Part shown: positions 37,435 through 45,675 of the stretch, piece after piece
How the letters are laid out: every line of letters starts with the position of its first letter
Numbering within the stretch: the stretch's first letter is position 1
Assembly: GCA_046330395.1 (NCBI GenBank)
Contig: JAXLSS010000008.1
Span: 1-64,000, forward strand
Origin: Ga0077560 sp046330395
GTDB lineage: Bacteria > Actinomycetota > Thermoleophilia > Miltoncostaeales > Miltoncostaeaceae
DNA length: 64,000 nt
Direction of reading: 5' to 3'
Notes under the pieces: model-generated
Database searches by the model: none
What the model was told of the DNA's origin: nothing
Seen by the model: only the letters and a program-made list of their open reading frames with translations
Translations under genes and position numbers: made by a program

Positions 37435-38264
37435 ATCTGCACGGCTCCCTCCGCCCGCAGGCGCGTGAGGTTCACCTCCAGGCGCTCGATGAGGTTGCCG
37501 TCGGCGGCCAGCAGCGCCTCCCCGCGCTCGGGCGTGCCCAGCCGCACCGCCCGCTCGGGCCGGTGGATCCAGCGCCACACGGCCACCGCGCAGGCCACGG
37601 CGTCAACCACCCCGGCGTCGGCGATGGCGCGCCAGTCGTCCGGGTCGGTGGCGGGCGCCCAGCCCGCCCAGTCCACCGCGCCGGCCAGCAGGGCGTGCAC
37701 CGCGGGTAGCCCACCCGGCCGGGCGCGGCCTGCGCCCTTCGGCCGGTAGGCGGGCGGTCGCAGTCCCAGCCACGCCGCCCGGTAGTCGGCCAGGTTCACC
37801 GGCGCCTCCGGGGTGGGCCGGGCCTCCCACATCAGCTGCCGCAGCACCTGGTCGGGGACGGCCTCCACCACATCGATCCCGGCGCCGCGCAGCGCCGGGG
37901 CCAGCCCCTTCCCGCGCACGCCGCCGAACACCTGCTGGGCGCGGCGGCGGCTCACGGGAAACACCGGCACGTCCAGCCAGCTCAGCACGGTCTCCAGGTC
38001 GCGCCGGCCCGCGGCGTTGGGCACCGCCAGCGGTGCATCCACGCCCAGCACGGCGGGCTCGGCTCCCACCGCGGCCACGATGGCGGCGTCCGAATCCAGC
38101 TGCTCCAGCCGCTCCAGCACGCCATCCGGTGACAGTTGCGCCACCCAGGAGGGCCGGGGGGTGTCAACCAGTCGCGGATCCTGCTGAAGGTGCATCCCGA
38201 GTGCCCGTGGAACCGGGGCATTCGCCCGGGTGGACCCGGATGGCGCGCGGCCACTAAGGTGCAT
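37431..38264 (-). CDS. DUF429 family protein (predicted RNase H-like fold)
   Basis: About 277 residues. The core is AVLGVDAPLAVPN near 65, FPVSRRRAQQVFGG near 95, a long acidic/helical middle (YRAAWLGLRPPAY) and a C-terminal AVVDAVACAVAVWRW helix. This matches DUF429, a putative nuclease group. The usual opening strand with an Asp (GxDxA) is not evident: the equivalent place reads LGMHLQQDPR. So either the N-terminus has diverged or the frame is slightly off upstream. The start is uncertain (ATG 38264 or nearby). No clear operon partner. Confidence 0.65.
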   Translation of the reverse strand: MHLSGRAPSGSTRANAPVPRALGMHLQQDPRLVDTPRPSWVAQLSPDGVLERLEQLDSDAAIVAAVGAEPAVLGVDAPLAVPNAAGRRDLETVLSWLDVPVFPVSRRRAQQVFGGVRGKGLAPALRGAGIDVVEAVPDQVLRQLMWEARPTPEAPVNLADYRAAWLGLRPPAYRPKGAGRARPGGLPAVHALLAGAVDWAGWAPATDPDDWRAIADAGVVDAVACAVAVWRWIHRPERAVRLGTPERGEALLAADGNLIERLEVNLTRLRAEGAVQI

Positions 38265-38301
38265 CGGAGGTACCCCCGACACCTACCACCGGACGCCGCA
38301 C

Positions 38302-38568
38302 GTGATTCCTCTGCTGCTGCTGCTCATCGCCGCGATCCTGCCATGGATCATCCACCTGGCCCCGCCGGCGCAGCGGCCGCTGGCCCTGGTGGGCAGCCTG
38401 GCGGTGCTGATGCTGTTCGGCATCTTCGTGCGCAACCCGCTGCCGCAGTGGGAGTTCTGGGCCGGTCTGGCCGCGGGCGTGGTGAGCGTGGTGGCGCTGT
38501 CGGCCGCCAGCGGGGGCGGTGCCCGCCGGGTGCGCGAACCGCGCCGGCGCGTGGCCGACGACGGCTGA
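38302..38568 (+). CDS. Small membrane protein
   Basis: About 88 residues from a GTG at 38302. Three hydrophobic helices (IPLLLLLIAAILPWII, LALVGSLAVLMLFGIF, GLAAGVVSVVAL) are followed by a basic C-terminal tail. No family recognised. A GGAGG (38264-38268) and TAAGGT (38254-38259) upstream could belong to this gene, but no start codon lies close to that ribosome site, so the start is uncertain and the frame is open further upstream. Confidence 0.5.
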   Translation: MIPLLLLLIAAILPWIIHLAPPAQRPLALVGSLAVLMLFGIFVRNPLPQWEFWAGLAAGVVSVVALSAASGGGARRVREPRRRVADDG

Positions 38569-38600
38569 GCCAGGCTCGCGCCGAGCGGCTGGTCAGCCGG

Positions 38601-38987
38601 TCACCCTCGATGATCAGCGGCGATACGCGTCAGACGGGCGTCGTAGGTCAGCAACTCCGCTCCGAGGTGGAGCGACGTGGCCAGCACGACGGCGTCGGGA
38701 AGTCGGAGCGCCTCGTGTCGCGCTCGCAGGTCCGCGGCCCGCTCTGCGATGTCGGCAGTCAGCGGTGTGACCGATATCCCCATGCCTGCCACCGCATCTC
38801 GCGCTGCGCTCACGCGGCCAGCCCTGGCGAAGGCCACCAGCGCCTCGCTGTACGCGCTGGCGGGCGTGAGGAGGACCGTTCCGGCTTGATCGGCAGCCGC
38901 GACGTCATCAACGCTGGTGCGGTGATGCGCGTCGGCGGCGTCCAGCAGTCCGATCAGGACGCTGGCGTCAAGGATCAGCGATCCCAC
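38601..38987 (-). CDS. vapC: VapC-type PIN-domain toxin
   Basis: 128 residues, normal for VapC. The acidic residues of the PIN site are visible: D8 in LILDASVLI, a Glu in AYSEALVAF near 49, and the pair in LRLPDAVVLATSL near 98 with a final D in LTYDARL. The family cleaves RNA and is held inactive by its partner. The start overlaps the antitoxin gene by 13 bases, the usual translational coupling of such pairs. Confidence 0.85.
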   Translation of the reverse strand: MGSLILDASVLIGLLDAADAHHRTSVDDVAAADQAGTVLLTPASAYSEALVAFARAGRVSAARDAVAGMGISVTPLTADIAERAADLRARHEALRLPDAVVLATSLHLGAELLTYDARLTRIAADHRG

Positions 38988-39193
38988 TCGTCCCGCAGCC
39001 GGTCGAGCTCGTCGGGCTGGTAGATGCCGTGTGCGATTCCCGCGTGTCGTCGCACGCGAGACCCGCGGACCGCGATCACGAGTTCGCCGTCGCCGGCCGG
39101 GCGGACGGTGACCTCATCACCCGGGCGCAACCCGACGGCACGCATCGCGTCCACGGGGAGCGTGATCTGATTCTTGGAGGACACTCGCGCCAT
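38975..39193 (-). CDS. vapB: AbrB/MazE-type antitoxin
   Basis: 72 residues. An N-terminal SpoVT/AbrB DNA-binding fold is clear (MARVSSKNQITLPVDAMRAV, then GLRPGDEVTV). The C-terminal tail (YQPDELDRLRDEW) would bind the PIN toxin. It is first in the operon and probably represses it together with VapC at the palindrome that overlaps its promoter. Confidence 0.85.
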   Translation of the reverse strand: MARVSSKNQITLPVDAMRAVGLRPGDEVTVRPAGDGELVIAVRGSRVRRHAGIAHGIYQPDELDRLRDEWDR

Positions 39194-39195
39194 GC

Positions 39196-39222
39196 CTTTA
39201 CTCTAACACAGTCTAAGTAAAG
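39196..39222. promoter_or_regulatory. Palindromic operator and leaderless promoter of the toxin-antitoxin pair
   Basis: Arms CTTTACT (39196-39202) and AGTAAAG (39216-39222) are perfect inverted repeats with a 13-base spacer. On the minus strand TAGAGT (39205-39200) is a -10 hexamer six bases before the antitoxin ATG. Binding of the AbrB-type protein here would block the promoter. Confidence 0.6.
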
Positions 39223-39261
39223 GACGCGCGATGACGCTTGATCTCGCGCCAGGCCCGCCGG

Positions 39262-40698
39262 CTACTTGTCGGCGGGCTCCAGGTACTGGTCGATGATGGA
39301 CTGCGCGCGGGCCGCGTCATCGGTGAGCAGCAGGCCCTCGCGCAGCTTCACCACGCCGGCGGCGGGGTTGTGCGTCTCGATGAGGGCGATGCCCGCCGCC
39401 ACCTTGGCGTTGGCGTCGGAGGGGTCCACGGCCTCGGCGGCCAGGGCGGGCTGACGGGCCTCGGCGGTCTTGCCGGCGCGGATGAGGGAGAACGCCTGGA
39501 AGGCTGCGGCCGAGGAGTCCTTCTGGTCCAGCTCGAAGGCCTTGGCGAACGCGGCGGCGGCCCGCGCGTCCTTGCCCAGGGCGTTGTACGCCAGACCGCG
39601 GCCGAACTGGGCGGCCGCCATGTGCGGATCGGCCTCGGCGGCGCGGTTCCACGCCCCCAGTGCGGGCTTGGCCTGACCGGACTTCTCGAGGATCTGCGCC
39701 TGCACGGCCTGCCCGGCCGCGCCAAGGCGCCAGGCCAGCGGCCAGGCGTCGCGCAGCTTCTGGGCGTCGGCGCCCTTGCCGGAGGCCGCCAGGTACATGG
39801 CCCGCGCCACCGCGTAGGCCATGGACTTGGGCTCCCGGTTGGCCACCACGGTGTACACGCGGGTGAAGTCGGGCACCGGGTTCCAGTCCGGCTTGGCCTT
39901 CAGCTGCACGGTCACCTCGGAGGAACCGCGGCGCAGCGTCACCGGCACGGCGGTGTCGGCGGGCAGGGCCCGCAGGGCGGTGGCCAGGCCCCCGCCGCTG
40001 AGCGTGGGGATCTGGTTGATGGCCGTGATGACGTCGCCGCGGCGGATGCCGGCCTTGGCGGCCTGGCCGCCGGGGGCCACCGCGCCCACCAGCTGGCCGT
40101 CCTGGGACGGGATCCCCAGGCTGCGGGCCAGCGAGGGCCACAGCTGCAGCACGTCGGCGTCCAGCCGGCCGCGGGGGGCGGTGAGCTTGAGGCGGAAGGT
40201 CTTGGTGAGCGGCGGCGAGATGCGGTTCTGGGCGTCGGCGGCCTGCACACGCACCTGGTAGGCGCCGGCGGGCAGCTGGTAGCGCTGCTGGTTGGTGGCG
40301 TCCACCAGGAAGTAGACGCGGCCGGCGGCCTCCAGCTTGGTGGACTGCACCGTCTTGACCAGCAGGTTCCCCTTCACCGCGGTGATCTGCACGGTGATCT
40401 TGGCGGCGGTGCGGGTGCGCACGCCCACCAGGAACCGGGCGTGGCCCTGGGTGGCCGTGACCAGGCTGGGCAGCTTGAGGTTGGCCAGCCGCGGCGGCCC
40501 CGCGGGGGCCGTGGGCGCGGTGGGCGCCGTGGTGGTGCTGGTGGGCGCCGTCGTGGTGGTGGCCGGCGTGGTGCTGGCCGGGGTGCTGGAGGTGCGGGTG
40601 GTGGTGGGTGCGGGGGTCTGCTGCGCGGCCGCCACACCGGTGCACACCGAGGTGGTCACCACCGCCGCCAGCGCCGCACGTGCATGCGCTCGCCTCAT
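39262..40698 (-). CDS. Exported PDZ- and TPR-domain protein
   Basis: 478 residues. A signal peptide occupies 1-25 (AALAAVVTTSVCTGVAAAQ). A Thr/Ala/Pro linker follows (27-68), then a beta domain (71-172) resembling FlgD-type Ig modules, a PDZ domain (180-268) with DGQLVGAVAPGGQAAKAGIRRGDVI as two adjoining conserved blocks, and TPR-like helices (285-475). No protease motif is present, so it is probably a scaffold or chaperone outside the membrane. ATG 40698 is decided by a leaderless -10 eight bases upstream. It is divergent from deoA, with both promoters in the 39-bp gap. Confidence 0.75.
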   Translation of the reverse strand: MRRAHARAALAAVVTTSVCTGVAAAQQTPAPTTTRTSSTPASTTPATTTTAPTSTTTAPTAPTAPAGPPRLANLKLPSLVTATQGHARFLVGVRTRTAAKITVQITAVKGNLLVKTVQSTKLEAAGRVYFLVDATNQQRYQLPAGAYQVRVQAADAQNRISPPLTKTFRLKLTAPRGRLDADVLQLWPSLARSLGIPSQDGQLVGAVAPGGQAAKAGIRRGDVITAINQIPTLSGGGLATALRALPADTAVPVTLRRGSSEVTVQLKAKPDWNPVPDFTRVYTVVANREPKSMAYAVARAMYLAASGKGADAQKLRDAWPLAWRLGAAGQAVQAQILEKSGQAKPALGAWNRAAEADPHMAAAQFGRGLAYNALGKDARAAAAFAKAFELDQKDSSAAAFQAFSLIRAGKTAEARQPALAAEAVDPSDANAKVAAGIALIETHNPAAGVVKLREGLLLTDDAARAQSIIDQYLEPADK

Positions 40699-40706
40699 GA
40701 AATGTG

Positions 40707-40712
40707 ACACTA
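40707..40712 (-). promoter_or_regulatory. Leaderless-type -10 for the PDZ/TPR gene
   Basis: TAGTGT on the minus strand, then eight bases, then ATG 40698. Confidence 0.5.
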
Positions 40713-40723
40713 CAGAACACCTG

Positions 40724-40729
40724 TACCAT
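40724..40729 (+). promoter_or_regulatory. Leaderless-type -10 for deoA
   Basis: TACCAT, then eight bases, then ATG 40738. It is divergent from the promoter at 40707-40712. Confidence 0.5.
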
Positions 40730-40737
40730 CGGCGTCC

Positions 40738-42057
40738 ATGTCGGTGTCCCACTCGCCGCTGGAGGTGCTGGAACGGGCCACGCGCGGGCTGCCCGTGCCG
40801 CCCGCCGACGTCCGCGCGTTCGTGGTGAGCTGGCTCACCGGCGGCGCCACCGATCCGCAGATGGCGGCGTGGTGCGCCGTGGCTGCCGCCCGCGGGCTGG
40901 ACGAGGATGCAGTGCGGGCGCTGACCAGCGCCCTCATCGCCTCCGGCGACCGCCTCGATCTGGCGCCCCTCGGCGCGGTGGGCGACCTGCACACCACCGG
41001 CGTGGTGGGCGGCTCGGCGGGCCTGGTGGTGCCGCCGCTGGCCGCGGCGCTGGGGGTGCGCGTGGCGGCCATCGCCGACCGCGGCCGCGGGCACGTCGGC
41101 GGCGCGGTGGACTCCCTGGAGGCCATCCCGGGCTACCGGGCCCGCCTGGGCCTGGAGGAGTTCGTGGTGCAGGTGCGCGACGTGGGCTGCGCGGTGGTGT
41201 CCCAGACCGACCGCCTGGCGCCCGGCGAGGAGCGCCTCGCGGTGCTGCGCGACCAGACCGCCACCATGGACGTGCCGCCGCTGATCGCCGCCACCGTGAT
41301 GGCGCGGGCCATCGTGGGGGGAGCCAAGGGCGTGGTGGTGGACGTGGCCTGCGGCGACGGCGCCTTCCTGCCCAACCGGGAGGCCGCGGTGCGAGCCGCC
41401 GGCCTGATGGTGCGCCTGGCCGAGCCGTGGGACCGCACCGTGCGCTGGGTGGTCACCTCCATGGAGGCCCCCCGAGGGCGCGCCGTGGGCAACGCGCTGG
41501 AGGTGCGCGAGGCCGGGCGGGTGCTCAGCGGCGGGGGCGATCCGGACGCCCGCATGGTGGCCGTGGCGCTGGCGGGTGAGCTGGCCGAGGCGGTGGGGGC
41601 TGTGCCCGCGGGTGAGGGCGCCGAGCGCGCCGGGCGGGCGCTGGCCGACGGCACGGCCCTGGCGGCCGCGGAGCGCTGGGTGCAGGCCCAGGGCGGTGAT
41701 CCCAGCGCGTGGACCGAGGTGGCCGTCACCCCGCAGGCGCCCCTGCGGCTGGAGGTGCCCGCGCCCCGCTCGGGCGTGCTCACGGCGATGCCGGCCCGGG
41801 TGGTGGGCGAGGCGGTGCGCCGGCTGGGCGCCGGGCGCCTGCACCCCTCCCAGGACGTTGACCACGCCGTGGGCCTGGAGATCCTGGTGGGGGTGGGGGA
41901 GCCCGTCACCGCGGGCGACCCGGTGGCCATCGTGCACGCCCGCGACGAGTACATGGGCAACGCCTGCGTCACCCAGATCGAGGACTGCCTGCTGATCGGC
42001 GACCGGCCGGTCGAGTCCCAGCCGGCGGTGCTGCTGCGCGACACGGACGCCACCTGA
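40738..42057 (+). CDS. deoA: Thymidine/pyrimidine-nucleoside phosphorylase homologue with altered active site
   Basis: 439 residues, the family's usual length and three-part layout: helical N-terminal domain, glycine-rich phosphate site, and C-terminal domain (LRLEVPAPRSGVLTAMPA). The family splits pyrimidine nucleosides with phosphate. The phosphate loop, normally DKHSTGGVGD, reads GDLHTTGVVG, so the key Lys is Leu (residue 84) and Ser is Thr (86). R171 is kept, while the usual Ser and Lys at 186 and 190 are Thr and Arg, and DVKVGSGAF reads DVACGDGAF. The gene may have weak, altered or no phosphorylase activity. The stop shares one base with the mutM start. Confidence 0.75.
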   Translation: MSVSHSPLEVLERATRGLPVPPADVRAFVVSWLTGGATDPQMAAWCAVAAARGLDEDAVRALTSALIASGDRLDLAPLGAVGDLHTTGVVGGSAGLVVPPLAAALGVRVAAIADRGRGHVGGAVDSLEAIPGYRARLGLEEFVVQVRDVGCAVVSQTDRLAPGEERLAVLRDQTATMDVPPLIAATVMARAIVGGAKGVVVDVACGDGAFLPNREAAVRAAGLMVRLAEPWDRTVRWVVTSMEAPRGRAVGNALEVREAGRVLSGGGDPDARMVAVALAGELAEAVGAVPAGEGAERAGRALADGTALAAAERWVQAQGGDPSAWTEVAVTPQAPLRLEVPAPRSGVLTAMPARVVGEAVRRLGAGRLHPSQDVDHAVGLEILVGVGEPVTAGDPVAIVHARDEYMGNACVTQIEDCLLIGDRPVESQPAVLLRDTDAT

Positions 42058-42893
42058 TGCCCGAGCTGCCCGAGGTGGAGACCATCCGCAGCCAGCTGGC
42101 CCAGCGCCTGCCCGGCCTGCGCATCACCCACGCCGAGGTGGTGGACCCGCTGCTCACGCACCCCGAACCGCCGGAGGCCCTGGAGGCCCTGCTGCCAGGC
42201 CGGGTGGTCACCGCCCTGGACCGTCGCGGCAAGTACCTGCTGATCCGCCTGGACGACGGCGACACCCTGGCGGTGCACCTGCGCATGACGGGGCGCCTCC
42301 ACTGGCGCGACGGCGAGGTGCCGGAGGGGGAGGAACGGTTCCTCCGGGCGTTCCTGCGGTTTGAGAACGGCGGCACCCTCACCTTCGGTGACCAGCGGCG
42401 GTTCGGGCGCATGTGGCTGATCCCCGTGCACACCGACGAGGCGCGCTACTGGCATGGCCGCGTGGGCCCCGAGCCGCTGGACGACCGCTTCACGGCCCGG
42501 GTGCTGGGGGACCGGCTGCGCGGCCGGCGGGTGGGCATCAAGGCGGCGCTGCTGAACCAGGCGGTGGTGGCGGGGGTGGGCAACATGTACGCCGACGAGG
42601 CGCTGTTCCAGGCGGGCATCCACCCGCTGCACCCGGCCGGTGAACTCACCGCGGCGCAGGTGGCGCGACTGCACCGCGCGGTGCGCGACCGGCTGCGGGT
42701 GGCCATCGCCGCCGGCGGCGCCAGCATCGACACCTACCGCGACGGCATGGGCAACCGCGGCAGCATGCAGGACCTGCTGCGCGTGCACCTGCACCGGGAC
42801 GACCCCTGCCCCCGGTGCGGCACCACCATCATCAAGACCGTGGTGGCCCAGCGCGGCACGTATCTGTGCCCAAGCTGCCAGGTGGCCCCGTGA
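42057..42893 (+). CDS. mutM: Formamidopyrimidine-DNA glycosylase
   Basis: 278 residues. Fpg removes oxidised purines such as 8-oxoguanine. The N-terminal catalytic proline and glutamate are in MPELPEVETI; the lysine is in LDRRGKYLL near 60; a VHLRMTGRL strand follows; the helix-two-turn-helix contains NQAVVAGVGNMYADE near 165; and the C-terminal zinc finger has four Cys (CPRCG and CPSCQ). All active-site residues are present. The start overlaps the deoA stop by one base and the stop overlaps the next start (GTGA), so this is the middle gene of an operon. Confidence 0.95.
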   Translation: MPELPEVETIRSQLAQRLPGLRITHAEVVDPLLTHPEPPEALEALLPGRVVTALDRRGKYLLIRLDDGDTLAVHLRMTGRLHWRDGEVPEGEERFLRAFLRFENGGTLTFGDQRRFGRMWLIPVHTDEARYWHGRVGPEPLDDRFTARVLGDRLRGRRVGIKAALLNQAVVAGVGNMYADEALFQAGIHPLHPAGELTAAQVARLHRAVRDRLRVAIAAGGASIDTYRDGMGNRGSMQDLLRVHLHRDDPCPRCGTTIIKTVVAQRGTYLCPSCQVAP

Positions 42894-43843
42894 CCCCGTG
42901 GCCCCAGGGGTTCCTGGTGGGCCACCACACCGACGTCGAGGGCGCCACCGGCTGCACCGTCATCCTGCCCCCGCAGGGCACGGTGGCGGTCATGGACGTG
43001 CGCGGCGGCGGGGCCAGCACCATGCACACCGAGCTGCTGGCGGTGGAGTCGCCGTTCGCGGGCATCACCGCCCTGCTGTTCACCGGCGGCAGCGCGCTGG
43101 GGCTGGCCGCGGTGGACGGCGTGGTGGACTGGTGCGCCGAGCACGGCCTGGGCTACGACGTGGCCGTCACGCGCGTGCCCATCGTGCCGGCCGCGGTGAT
43201 CTTCGACCTGGGCATCGGCGGCGGGCCCCGCCGGCCCGGCCCGGAGGCCGGGCGCGCCGCCTGCGAGGCGGCCGTCGAGACGCCCCCCGCCCGGGGATCG
43301 GTGGGCGCGGGCACGGGCGCCACGGTGGGCAAGCTGTTCGGCCAGGCCGGCTGGTGCAAGGGCGGGGTGGGTCTGGCCAGCGCCACGGGCCGCGACGGGG
43401 TCACCACCGCCGTGCTGGTGGTGGTGAACGCGTTCGGCGATGTGCTGGACGAGACCAATCAGGTGCTGGCGGGGGCCTGGCGCGACGGCGAGGGCTTCGT
43501 GGACGCCCGCCGGGCGGTGACCGAGATCATCCCCGCGCACCCGCGGATCCCCGACATCACCAACACCACCCTGGCGGTGGCCATGACCGACGCGGCGCTC
43601 ACCAAGCCGGAGGCCGCGCAGGTGGCGCGCATGGTGTCCTCGGGCGTGGCGCGCGCGGTGGTGCCCGTGCACACGCCCATCGACGGCGACGTGTCGTTCA
43701 CCCTGGCCGGCGGCCAGCGGCCCACCAGCGCCTTCGCGGTGGGCATGGTGGCGGCCACCCTCACGGAGACGGCCATCCGCGACGCCGTGCGCAGCGCCAC
43801 GGCCGTCCGGGGCGTGCCCACGGGGGCCGACCGCCGGGGCTGA
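42890..43843 (+). CDS. P1-family (DmpA-like) self-processing aminopeptidase
   Basis: 317 residues from GTG 42890. DmpA-like enzymes cut themselves to make a Thr or Ser nucleophile and hydrolyse short peptides or beta-peptides. The matching blocks are VGHHTDVEGATGCTVI, MDVRGGGAST, LFTGGSALGLAAVDGV, GSVGAGTGATVGK and, at the expected cleavage point, ITNTTLAVAMTDA, where the second Thr is the likely nucleophile. The C-terminal GGQRPTSAFAVG fits too. The gene overlaps mutM by four bases. Its purpose in a nucleotide-salvage/repair operon is unclear. Confidence 0.8.
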   Translation: MTPWPQGFLVGHHTDVEGATGCTVILPPQGTVAVMDVRGGGASTMHTELLAVESPFAGITALLFTGGSALGLAAVDGVVDWCAEHGLGYDVAVTRVPIVPAAVIFDLGIGGGPRRPGPEAGRAACEAAVETPPARGSVGAGTGATVGKLFGQAGWCKGGVGLASATGRDGVTTAVLVVVNAFGDVLDETNQVLAGAWRDGEGFVDARRAVTEIIPAHPRIPDITNTTLAVAMTDAALTKPEAAQVARMVSSGVARAVVPVHTPIDGDVSFTLAGGQRPTSAFAVGMVAATLTETAIRDAVRSATAVRGVPTGADRRG

Positions 43844-43868
43844 CCCGTGGCGGCCGGCGTGCGGGCGG

Positions 43869-44126
43869 TTAGGAGCGGCCCAGCAGGGGGTCCAGCTCGC
43901 CGCGCTGGTCCATGGCGGCGATGTCGTCGTAGCCGCCGATGGGCGTGCCGTCGACGATGATCTGCGGCACCGTCATGCGGCCCGTGAGGTCCACGAGGGC
44001 CTGGCGGCTCTCGGGTGTGAGGTCCAGCATGTGCTCCTCGTACTGCACGCCCTTGGCGTCCAGCATGCGCTTGGCGCGGATGCAGTAGGGGCAGACGCGT
44101 GATGTGTAGATCTCAATGTGTGGCAT
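43869..44126 (-). CDS. grxC: Glutaredoxin
   Basis: 85 residues, the size of glutaredoxin 3. The redox motif CPYC is at 12-15 (SRVCPYCIRAK), TVPQIIVDG provides the cis-proline strand near 52, and GGYDDIAAM is the glutathione-binding turn. It reduces disulfides with glutathione or another thiol. The start is supported by a leaderless -10 seven bases upstream. It is convergent with the P1 peptidase gene. Confidence 0.92.
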   Translation of the reverse strand: MPHIEIYTSRVCPYCIRAKRMLDAKGVQYEEHMLDLTPESRQALVDLTGRMTVPQIIVDGTPIGGYDDIAAMDQRGELDPLLGRS

Positions 44127-44133
44127 ACCCCGG

Positions 44134-44139
44134 AGGGTA
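44134..44139 (-). promoter_or_regulatory. Leaderless-type -10 for the glutaredoxin
   Basis: TACCCT on the minus strand, then seven bases, then ATG 44126. Confidence 0.5.
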
Positions 44140-44169
44140 TCAGCCGTCAGGGGGTCCGCGAAGCGGCGC

Positions 44170-44175
44170 TAAGGT
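44170..44175 (+). promoter_or_regulatory. Leaderless-type -10 before 44183
   Basis: TAAGGT, then seven bases, then ATG 44183. This supports a gene starting here despite the broken frame. Confidence 0.45.
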
Positions 44176-44182
44176 ACGCGTT

Positions 44183-44900
44183 ATGGGCCACCCCGCGATG
44201 TCGGCCGACGAGGTGCGGGACCGTCTGGTGCCCAGCATCCTCGATCCTGATCGCGGCTGACCCATCGTGCGGTGACCTCGGACCATCGGGTGGTTCCACG
44301 TCTCGCCGGCGGCGGTGGCGAGGTCGGCCTCGCGCTGATGGTGGCGCTCGCAACCGGACCGGCCACTCGCGCGCTGGCGGATGCACTGCCGGACCGTTTC
44401 GAGGCTCACGGGGGTGCGTGCCGGAGTCTGGTGGCCGGGCCTTGCGGTCGACGATAGCCTGCACGACCACCCGATCATCTGGGTGAAGTCCGGCGGCGAG
44501 GCGGCCGCGGAACGCCGTCTGGTCGCCATGGTAACGAACACATCGAGGACGCCGCGCGTCTTTATCGGGGCGACCAGGTTGTGGGGACTGTCGTGTCCGG
44601 GACGAAGGGCGGCCGTCGATCTGGGGGCTTCTGGCACCGCCTACGAGCATCGCAACTATCTGGTGCCCGGGCAGGTGGAGCCTGCGGAGGTCGTTCGCAG
44701 GGCAGCGGTCACCGCCCTGGTGGGGGAGGTCACCGACGACCAAGTGCGACTGGATGTGGGCGCGTTCATTGGGGATCCGTGGGTGAATGCTGCCGAGCAG
44801 GCACGGTGACGTCGTCCGAGGCCGCTTCGTGCGGCGCAATGCCAACGGGGCTGCTGGTGGAGCTGTTGCCCGGGGTACGGGGCGTGTCCGCCCGGTAGGC
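44183..44900 (+). pseudogene. Possible S1-domain RNA-binding protein, badly frame-broken
   Basis: From ATG 44183 (MGHPAMSADEVRDRLV) protein-like pieces alternate between frames. Two look like S1 RNA-binding modules: GDQVVGTVVSGTKGG followed in another frame by AVDLGASGTAYEH and YLVPGQVEP, and GDVVRGRFVRRNANG followed by LLVELLPGVRGVSA. Two S1 repeats would suggest a ribosomal-protein-S1-like product, but the pieces are short and I could not assemble a full domain. At least five frame changes are needed. The call is tentative. Confidence 0.3.
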
Positions 44901-45668
44901 GCCAGAACGCCGCAGCCTCGGATCTGGAGGCCCGGCAGGTGGCGGCGTTCCGCCCGTGGGCATCGATGTGAAGGCGCGCGGCCGACCTGTCGCTGATCGA
45001 TGCGCCCGCCGGGACCACGGGGGCTGTGCCGCTGCGGCGCTGGAGGCGGGCCGGTGTTCCTGGCTGAGGCGATGAGGACATTGAGGGTGTCGAACGGCGA
45101 GCGCCTGCGGGGCGGGTGCGCGACTGAGCGCAGCTGGAAGCGATGGGCACCAGTTGCGGGCGGCCGACGAGCTCGCGAAGCGATTGCGCCGCAGTTGCGC
45201 CAGACGCCGCGATGAGCAGGCTCGCCGTAACAACGTCGCGCAGCATGAGGCCGACCCGGCGCGTGATGGCGAACTGGCCATCATTTGTGGCGGCGCTGGC
45301 TGTAGCCCACGAGGCGCTGTACCCGGAGCACGACAGGCTGGCGTATCCGCTCGGCCAGGTTCGATTGGGCGACCGCTTCCTGGAGACGGTGCGTGACCTA
45401 GAGGGCATCAAGCTGCAAGATCGTGGACGCGTGCGTCCACGTTGCCGCCAACCGGGCATGAGATCGCAGGGCTCGAGCTGCACCAGCTGCACACCGGGCC
45501 GGGGGCGCCCCCCAGCTGGCGCGCGACGACGGCGCGCGGGCGTGCAAGGCTCGTTGCAGGTCCACGTAAGTCGGCACGTCGGATGCACTTCTGGGTGCGT
45601 TGCGCGGCACCGAGGGCTGGGTGGTCGAGTTCGATTCGGTGCACGTTCACGACGCCGAGATCAGGTAG
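44901..45668 (+). other. Unresolved broken coding region upstream of recO
   Basis: High-GC, protein-like fragments continue on the plus strand (AADELAKRLRRS, GDRFLETVRDLEGIKL, AGLELHQLHTGPGAP, RGTEGWVVEFDSVHVHDAEI) and end at a TAG at 45666-45668, eight bases before recO. They are in several frames. It may be the rest of the S1-like gene or a separate gene; I do not recognise it. Confidence 0.3.
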
Positions 45669-45675
45669 ACGAACC

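Noticed and set aside
39238..41937. Very long open frames antisense to the PDZ/TPR gene and to deoA
   Set aside because: They are by-products of GC-rich third positions; their translations are Gly/His/Arg-rich with no motif, while the opposite strands encode recognisable domains.
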